A program made the translations under genes and the position numbers. The notes under the pieces were generated by a model. It did not search any database, was not told where the DNA came from, and worked only from the letters and a program-made list of their open reading frames with translations. Below, in pieces: positions 57,540 through 64,000 of a DNA stretch of 64,000 nt; position 1 is the first letter of the stretch; the number at the start of each line of letters is the position of its first letter. Source of the DNA: Pieris napi (Eukaryota > Arthropoda > Insecta > Lepidoptera > Pieridae); the NCBI RefSeq assembly GCF_905475465.1, contig NC_062257.1, positions 6,324,001 to 6,388,000 on the forward strand, written 5' to 3'.

Positions 57540-58998
57540 CATGCTGCTTCCATAGACGAACATGTCCCAACTGGAATTAGATTCATATTCGCGGTACGAC
57601 TCGGTAGTTATTAATTCACTAATAGAGACTTAGCGCGACATCTGTTGGCTGTTTTTGCAAATATAGATATGGCTGTCTTAGTGGTATGCGCGGAAAAAAA
57701 TTGCCTATTGTTCTAAATAAATAAGTCGATTTTGGGATTTTTAGACTTAATTCAGTATTGTTCTGGGTGTGCGATATAATTGTCTTGTTTCGGACTGACG
57801 CTATTATAAGCAATATACGTCTTCATTGTTTACTTAGAGAATGTACATTGTAACCTTTTGTTTGACTATAATTTTATTGTGCATACAACTGGTATATTTT
57901 ATTAATATACATTGCCTATAAAATCAAATCAATATTTGTAGCGTAATTCTTTAATAACTTAAATTGGTCGTTTCATTAAAATCTTTAAATTGTATTATAG
58001 ACATTCCGAAAAGTGTTTTAGGTTGGTATATAGATTTACCTAAATGAAAATGTTAATATGTTGTACACGTCTGTGTCTTATAAATTATTTGAACTAGTAT
58101 ATGCTTCAATTAGCATATTTTTAATATCGAATTTCATTTACTTACTAGATTTTTATTTTGCTTACTCAGCATATTCGATGTTTAGAATAAAACGTGTATT
58201 CACATGACCTTCATTTGTTTCGTCTGTCTTACCAAACGTATTCACTCCATCGCTGCCACGTTCGGAACAAATAATGCTCTGTCAAACGATGTGTTGACTA
58301 TTGTATTTATCTTTATTGGCCTTGAATGGGACGGAGATAAAAATTTCCAATGACATCGCAATTTGAATGTTAAATTAGCACGCAATATGAGGATAAAATA
58401 TTGGTTAATCGTGTTCTAGTAAAAATGTGTGTCAAACACATACATGAAATTTTGTAAACGTAAAAATCCGCAGATGTGTGCCTTGTGTTCACTTGTGCAT
58501 GACGCCGTGTGTGGCGGGAAGCGCCGTTATCAAAATGGCGTCGCGGTCGTTGACGCGTCGGTTGCGTGGCGCGTCGTGCTATTGATCAGTCTAGCCTTGG
58601 AAACGCGTAGCGACATCTAGTGGTCATTTGTAGAAGCTTAACTCTGTAGTTTGTTGATAGATGACTCTGTTCATGGATTTCGATGACGTAATTGACTTCA
58701 TTGTTTTTAATGGCGCCAAACTTTAATGTCGATGCATGTATTATATTTTAATCATCTATTTATAGACTTATGGGTCTAATAATGCCGGTTTCCTTACAAT
58801 ATGTTTCCTTCAGCGTATTAACTTAACACTGAATTAATTAAACTATTAGGCTGTTCAGACTTCGCACGGATAGACGGATATAAAAAATATTTGGATTAAT
58901 GTTTTTCCCAAGGATAATAATTTTTAAAATTGGTTAATTTTAATGCTTTTTATAATCTTTGGCTATATATCTTTAGTATAATTGTTTTTTGTGATACA
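57540..58998. other. No gene seen; GC-rich patch at about 58480-58620
   Basis: The patch (GACGCCGTGTGTGGCGGGAA onward) is CpG-rich against an AT-rich background. No convincing ORF or repeat copy in this window. Confidence 0.35.
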
Positions 58999-59367
58999 TC
59001 TTAATATATATAAATTACGTGTCACGTTGTTGGTCCGCTATGGACTCCTGAATTAAATGAAATAAAATTTGCACACCGTGTGTAGTTTGATCCAACTTAA
59101 AAGATAGGATAGCTTACATCTCAATTTATTCCCGCAATATTATTTTATTGCAAATTATTTGATTATTATTTGACAGTCACAATTCTAACAGATGGCGCTG
59201 TGTTGAAAGTACCAACGTTACACATAAGCTACAATTTAATGGCATAACCACGAAAAAAGCACGGTGGTCCCCATGACTGGTGTTCTCCTACCGTTTCCCT
59301 TGAATAGTTTGCTACTATGTAATATAACTAAAACCTTAGCCACAGCAACGCTTGGCCGGTCTGCTAG
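58999..59367 (+). mobile_element. Family 2 Helitron, 106 bp before a GLYR1 exon
   Basis: TCTTAATATATATAAATTAC to GGCCGGTCTGCTAG, with A/T flanks. Inserted near the acceptor at 59473. Confidence 0.82.
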
Positions 59368-59473
59368 TAATTTATATTAGATTTTGAAATAAATAATACC
59401 TACACATTTAAATCTACTTTAAGATATGCCGGATCTATAGAAGGTGACTGATTTAATAACTTTATTGTTACAG

Positions 59474-59584
59474 TGCAAAGACTTTGAGAAAGTTGGTGCG
59501 ACAATAGCGGTGACGCCCTGCGATGTCGTGGAAGAAGCTGACATCACGTTCTCGTGTGTCGCAGATCCACAGGCAGCTAAAGAG
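59474..59584 (+). CDS. GLYR1: GLYR1/NDF-like protein, dehydrogenase-like domain exon
   Basis: Thirty-seven codons between a TTGTTACAG acceptor and a GAG|GTAAG donor, phase 0 at both ends. The peptide CKDFEKVGATIAVTPCDVV followed by EEADITFSCVADPQAAKE continues directly from VWNRTAAK of the exon at 9447. It corresponds to the second beta-alpha-beta unit of the Rossmann fold, with the family's 'aDITFaCVsDPkAAK' pattern. The join across the 49.9-kb intron is supported by phase and by the uninterrupted match to the known GLYR1 family layout. Confidence 0.96.
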
Positions 59585-60119
59585 GTAAGATTAAACAAAA
59601 TTCTCCCATAGAATTGTCAAATATGTCGAACTTCTAACGCGTGTAGCATTAGAAGTTATAGTTCTTTGACGTAAGTACGTTTGTAGAAATAACGTCACTA
59701 ACAATAGAAAAAAGGTATTTAATACATTGAAAGTTTCATTATTACGAATTATCTAGTTAAATAAAGTTTATTTAAATATTACAAAATAAAATGTAGCTAA
59801 CTTCAGGGTGTCGGTTTTTTGTGATGGTGTGCGCGCATCGTAAAAATTTAACTTCAAAAAAATTGCCTGGTATTATTGCAATGATTGAATAACGGAGATA
59901 TATAAGAAATTAAAACCCTGAAAACTAACTTAACCGATATCGTGGGAGCGATATGAAAATTGGTTTTAAAAGGTCAGGTCACATTACTCTTAATGCCAGA
60001 AAACGAAACCTTTTAAGGGAATTAAAAATAGATAATAGGGCATGTGAGTATTTCAGTCGACTGTAGGTCACGATAGAAGATGGGTGTGTTGCAATATGTC
60101 GTTACGTTACATATATAAT

Positions 60120-60662
60120 AAAAAAGGGTGCGTGTACTTTTGTACGCGCGTAAGAAGTTATACTTCTTTGGCTTTCTTAATTTTTTAAAAATATAATTAA
60201 TTAATAATTAATATGTAACGTAAACAATTTAATAATATTTAATATTTAGTATATCATTCAATTATTAATTAATATTAATAACAATTATTATTAAAATTTA
60301 TTATTTTATTATATTATTAATTCAATTTAATAACTTGGTATGTTTCATAACCTTTTAACTAAGTAACAATAGGTCTTTGTGAAAAAACATTGCTAAATTT
60401 CTTTGAAAAATAGTTAAAACTCCTTTATTTGTTTAAAAGGTAATTTTGAATGACCATAATGACATCATTATGGTCATTCAAAATTCTTGGCATAGCTGTT
60501 AACTTCACGCATATTCTATTTCTTTTTACTTGTAGATTGTCTTATTCCCATCTCGCTGGCGCACGCTATAATCACACTGACAACTTTGTGTCTCAGGTGC
60601 GCGCGCATCGTAAAATTTCACTCTCATCAATTTTTCATAACGCGCCTAAAGAAGTATAACTT
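60120..60662 (+). repeat. Hairpin-ended repeat family, diverged copy
   Basis: Starts AGGGTGCGTGTACTTTTGTA, ends CATAACGCGCCTAAAGAAGT. The interior is very AT-rich and carries a 20-bp snap-back palindrome at 60443-60484. Confidence 0.6.
60443..60484. repeat. Perfect 20-bp palindrome with a 2-nt loop
   Basis: ATTTTGAATGACCATAATGA, loop CA, then its complement. Confidence 0.92.
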
Positions 60663-60674
60663 TAATAATAATAA

Positions 60675-61085
60675 AAGCCTTTATTCAGACAGAAAATTTT
60701 ACATAATTTTAAACATAAACTATTATCACTAGTGAGTCGGAGACACCGACAACCCATCTGTTTGCCCACCTTTGGCAAAGGCCTCCTCCATTTCTTTCCA
60801 CTCTGCTCTGTTCTGAGCTTTCCTGGTCCAAATTTTCCCAGTTACGGATTTTTTTTCGTCTTCCCACCTTCGAAACTGTCTACCTCGTTTTCGTTTCTTA
60901 TTTCTTGGGTACCAATATATGATCTTTTTGTTCCACTTTTCTATACCTCTTATTACGTGACCAGCCCATTTCCATTTCAATCTTCGTATCCTCGTTGTGA
61001 CGTCTTCAATTTTCGTGTTTCTTATGATTTCATAATTGATTCTATCGGACTTCCCTGATATTTAGCATGATTCTTTCCATCGCCG
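60675..61085 (-). pseudogene. RTE-like LINE C-terminal remnant
   Basis: The frame at 60729-60980 reads KWKWAGHVIRGIEKWNKKII, RGRQFRRWEDEKKSVTGKIW, AEWKEMEEAFAKGG. This is the conserved tail ('WAGHvaR...RGRP..RWeDd') of RTE/R4-group LINE polymerases. No catalytic part remains. Confidence 0.75.
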
Positions 61086-61278
61086 TCTGGCATGTCTTCA
61101 GTTGCCTGGTTTGCATTTAAGTGATTGTCCAAGTTACATATATTAGTAGAGAAGTAAGAGTTTCATTTATTTGAACATCCCTCCAACCTCCGAACTGAAC
61201 TCTCGAAAAGTCTGCACTGGTTTGCTTTGTTTTATTTATACAATTAAGCTAATATAAATTATGTATTTATACTAGGCA

Positions 61279-61610
61279 CTAGCGGATCCGACAGACGTTG
61301 TCCTGTATAGCTTACATACAAAAAATATCTAATTATGTAAATCATTCTCGACTCCACTTGAACACACAAAAAATATCATCGAAATTTGTCCAGCAGTTAA
61401 GGAGTCTAATCACGAATGCACAGAAGATTTATATAATATATACCAACTGTTTATTTGCTATATAGATAACTAACCTAGATACCGACTGTAGCGCCATCTG
61501 GTGGGCTGATTTGTGAATCTAAACCATCCAGGGCGCCACCCAAACGCATACAAAAAAATTCAATCAAATCGGTCATATACACACGTACAGTAGAATTATA
61601 TGTATAAAGA
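61279..61610 (-). mobile_element. Family 3 Helitron
   Basis: In reverse it starts TCTTTATACATATAATTCTA and ends CTAG with A/T flanks. Shares the TGGCGCTACAGTCGGTA-type body with the copy at 62.0 kb. Confidence 0.65.
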
Positions 61611-61733
61611 TATAATACTGAAAAAATGGCAATAATACACACACAAAGAAGGTTAAATATTTGATAATAAAACGTTAAAAAGCAACATACATATGCAGTA
61701 AAAACGTTATTTTATTGCATTTAAGTTGCTTTA

Positions 61734-62039
61734 TCTAATATATAAAATTCTCGTGTCGCGGTGTTTGTAGTTAAACTCCTCCGAAACGGCTCGACCGATT
61801 CTCATGAAATTTTGTGTGCATATTGGGTATGTCTGAGAATAGGACAACATCTATTTTTCATCCCCCTAAATTTTAAGGGTAAATTATTATTTTTTTAATT
61901 TTAAGATATTTTTTTCTTTTTTTTATGAACGAGCATTACAAAATACATACAACCCCTAATTTTCACCCCTCTACGATCAACCCCTATTTTTTATTATAAA
62001 TCATATACATGGCAAAACGACGTTTGCCGGATCAGCTAG
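61734..62039 (+). mobile_element. Family 1 Helitron
   Basis: TCTAATATATAAAATTCTCG to CTAG, preceded by A and followed by the T that begins the next Helitron. Confidence 0.85.
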
Positions 62040-62260
62040 TCTTTACATATATAATTCTTCTGTAAGTGTGTATGTCACTGAACTTCTCTCAAACGACTGG
62101 ACCGATTTTGATGAAATTTTTTGTGTGTGTTCAAGGGGATCTGGGAATGGTTTAGATTCACAAATCAGCCCGGCAGGTGGCGCTGCAGTCGGTACTTTCA
62201 TACTTTAATATCCTAATAGCTTGAAATATCATGCAGGACAACGTCTGTGGGGTCCACTAA
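62040..62260 (+). mobile_element. Family 3 Helitron (CTAA end)
   Basis: Starts TCTTTACATATATAATTCTT immediately after the family 1 end and finishes GGTCCACTAA, then T. CTAA fits the CTRR rule. Confidence 0.65.
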
Positions 62261-62288
62261 TATATTAATAAAATGATTACAATTTCAG

Positions 62289-62432
62289 ATGGTATTCGGA
62301 AACTGTGGTGTGCTCCACTGCCCCACATTGGAGGGTAAGGGGTACGTGGAGATGACATCCATTGACTCTGACACATCACACGATATCGTAGAAGCCATCA
62401 GCGGGAAGGGGGGGCGGTATCTCGAAGCTCAG
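62289..62432 (+). CDS. GLYR1: GLYR1/NDF-like protein, dehydrogenase-like domain exon
   Basis: Forty-eight codons, with an AATTTCAG acceptor and a CAG|GTAACT donor, phase 0. The peptide contains GKGYVEMTSIDSDTSHDI and GGRYLEAQ. In active beta-hydroxyacid dehydrogenases this region carries the D.STV....... substrate loop and ends in F.DAPVSGG. Here the ending is YLEAQ, close to the FLEAPVSG of GLYR1 proteins. The exon begins with ATG, but this is an internal methionine, not a start, because the preceding acceptor and frame continue the protein. Confidence 0.96.
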
Positions 62433-62526
62433 GTAACTTCTCACGCAAATTCTTCGCCGGCAACGCACTTAACATCCTCTAACATGTTTGCCCCTTATTA
62501 TTGTATATAAATACTTATATATATAT

Positions 62527-63345
62527 ATATAAAAAAATGTATGCGTGTACTAGTGTGCACACGTAAGAAGTGAAACTTCTTTATGATCTTATTTTTAGAA
62601 AAATGATCTACTATATGCAACTTAACGAAATTGGTTAAATAAAGTTAAATTAGTTGAGTTTAACAAAAGGCTTTTATTATCATAGATATGAATACAAATA
62701 CAATTATTTCATTTTACCTTATTACTACTAAGATTATTACAGAATTTCATTAATTGTAATGGAATGATTACTATCATTGTTAACGTTATTATATATTTTT
62801 GTTATTAATGGCTTCGAATCTCTTCGGATCAAACGTGGTAGGGACAAGAAAAAGATGGCGCGTAACCGAAAAAATGTGACGGTAAATTTCTTTCCAACGC
62901 CGATAAGGAAGTTTGACTTCAAAAAGCAACATGGCGCGTAAGCGAAAAACGTGACGATTTGCTACAAAATTTCTTCCATACGTCGATAAAGAAGTTTCAC
63001 TTCAAAAAGCAACATGGCGCGTAACCGGCAAACGTGACGATTTGCTACAAAATTTCTTCCATACGTCGATAAAGAAGTTTGACTTCAAAAAGCAACATGG
63101 CGCGTAACCGAAAAACGTGACGATTTGCTACAAAATTTCTTCCATACGTCGATAAAGAAGTTTCACTTCAAAAAGCAACATGGCGCGTAACCGAAAAACC
63201 TGACGATTTGCTACAAAATTTCTTCCATACGTCGATAAAGAAGTTTCACTTCAAAAAGCAACATGGCGCGTAACCGAAAAACGTGACGATTTGCTACAAA
63301 ATTTCTCCCATACGTCGATAAAGAAGTTTCACTTCAAAAATCTGA
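62527..63345 (+). repeat. Hairpin-ended repeat family with 83-bp tandem array
   Basis: Left hairpins at 62540-62582, a unique part, then five to six tandem units of 83 bp (AAGCAACATGGCGCGTAA at 62924, 63007, 63090, 63173, 63256). Each unit holds AAGAAGTTT(C/G)ACTTC. It sits between two GLYR1 exons. Confidence 0.85.
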
Positions 63346-63402
63346 GACCTAAAAAGTAGCGCCATTTTTTACTTTTATGAATGGGGTATTTAAATTTTCC
63401 AG

Positions 63403-63526
63403 ATCCAAGGATCGAAAACGCAGGCGGAAGAAGGGACCCTGATAATCCTGGCAGCGGGAGACCGCTCCCTCTTCGACGACTGCCAATCCTGCTTCAAGGC
63501 CATGAGCAAGAATTCCTTTTATCTTG
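63403..63526 (+). CDS. GLYR1: GLYR1/NDF-like protein, dehydrogenase-like domain exon (last one inside the window)
   Basis: Begins after an AAATTTTCCAG acceptor. It reads IQGSKTQAEEGTLIILAAG, DRSLFDDCQSCFKAMSKN and SFYLG, matching the GLYR1 'LVILAAGDRGLYEDCSSCF' type sequence that closes the Rossmann domain. The most likely donor is CTTG|GTAGTT, which ends the exon in phase 1 inside the final glycine codon. Reading through gives a stop two codons later (TAG at 63532-63534), so splicing is required. The family continues for roughly another 170 residues (helical dimerisation domain). Those exons are beyond the right edge. Confidence 0.93.
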
Positions 63527-63609
63527 GTAGTTAGTAGTCCGCTTTTTGTTTATTTATTTTTTGCTTTACATTGATGTTCAAAAGGTGGCGCTGATCAGTT
63601 GTGTGATAA

Positions 63610-63877
63610 GGGAGCGTTCAAGTATTACGTAACGCAATTTTTGAAGATTATTGAACCCCCCCCCCCCCCATGTAACTCGCCGTAACGTTTTTCAGTACCC
63701 TAGTACAGTAAAACGTTTCGTGACCACCTCTTGACCCTTTAGTTATTATTATGTGGTGTAAGTCGAAAATAATATTAACAATAACGCGTAATTCAATCCC
63801 CGCCCCGCATCGTAACGTTTTACATTCCCCCCCCCCCCCCCCCCCCCAAATTCGTTACGTAATACTTGATCGCTCCA
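63610..63877. mobile_element. GGGAGCG MITE (TAA duplication)
   Basis: Same family, TAA flanks (63607-63609, 63878-63880). Long C-runs near both ends. It lies 84 bp after the last GLYR1 exon in view. Confidence 0.82.
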
Positions 63878-64000
63878 TAAGTACACGCGTTAGAAGTTAT
63901 ACTTCTTTGACAGTTAATTAAATAGTAAATATCCATTTCTTTAATTACGTAGAAAGAATTTTTTGTGATATTTAAATAAATTATTTAACTAGATAATGCG

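Larger units (their letters stand above)
9621..59473 (+). other. Very large GLYR1 intron (49.9 kb) hosting a nested gene and many transposons
   Basis: Bounded by AAG|GTAAGT at 9621 and TTACAG at 59473, between two exons whose peptides join without a gap in the Rossmann domain. It contains, on the opposite strand, a complete LRR-Ig membrane protein gene, a copia element, a LINE and a transposase-like gene, plus Helitrons, SINEs and MITEs. The neighbouring introns are about 2.3, 2.1, 2.7 and 1.0 kb. Confidence 0.92.

Noticed and set aside
62840..63340. Possible CRISPR array
   Set aside because: Units of 83 bp are repeated in full with no unique spacers, and the genome is eukaryotic.

Overview
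The window looks like an AT-rich insect genome, most likely a moth or butterfly. Reasons: split nuclear genes with GT/AG introns; a dense load of Helitrons with 5' TC and 3' CTAG ends; two tRNA-derived SINE families; Jockey/CR1-like and RTE-like LINEs; and many short inverted-repeat MITEs. The species cannot be named from the sequence. There is no bacterial-style operon, CRISPR array or rRNA.

Only two host genes are clear. (1) On the + strand, six in-frame exons of a GLYR1/NDF-type protein (chromatin factor with a beta-hydroxyacid-dehydrogenase-like domain) lie at 4734-4883, 7165-7359, 9447-9620, 59474-59584, 62289-62432 and 63403-63526. The gene runs through the whole window and is open at both ends. 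Its PWWP part and its C-terminal half lie outside. (2) Inside its 49.9-kb intron (9621-59473), on the opposite strand, sits a four-coding-exon gene (15442-18416) for a 918-residue single-pass membrane protein with leucine-rich repeats and one Ig domain. It probably has an untranslated 5' exon near 19.4-19.8 kb.

The rest of the large intron is a landing ground for mobile DNA: a young copia-type retrotransposon (30301-34901); an LINE with an open ORF2 (39676-43072); a transposase-like gene with a 5' intron (54839-57379); a Harbinger deletion derivative inside a Helitron (48593-50060); an hAT MITE inside a SINE (35417-36298); a Tigger-like element (14185-14705); and many Helitrons, SINEs and MITEs.

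The most unusual structure is the 5' end of the copia element. Between its terminal LTR and an inverted copy of its own leader and gag start lies a 28-bp stretch (34751-34778). It reads as initiator-methionine tRNA up to about nucleotide 39, fused exactly to the LTR end, as expected if the half-tRNA primer of reverse transcription was itself copied into DNA and integrated. The whole structure is bounded by one 5-bp target duplication, so it integrated as one molecule. Two perfect snap-back palindromes, an unassigned hairpin-ended repeat family with an 83-bp tandem array, and a Helitron carrying an inverted duplicate of its own 3' end are further points of interest.
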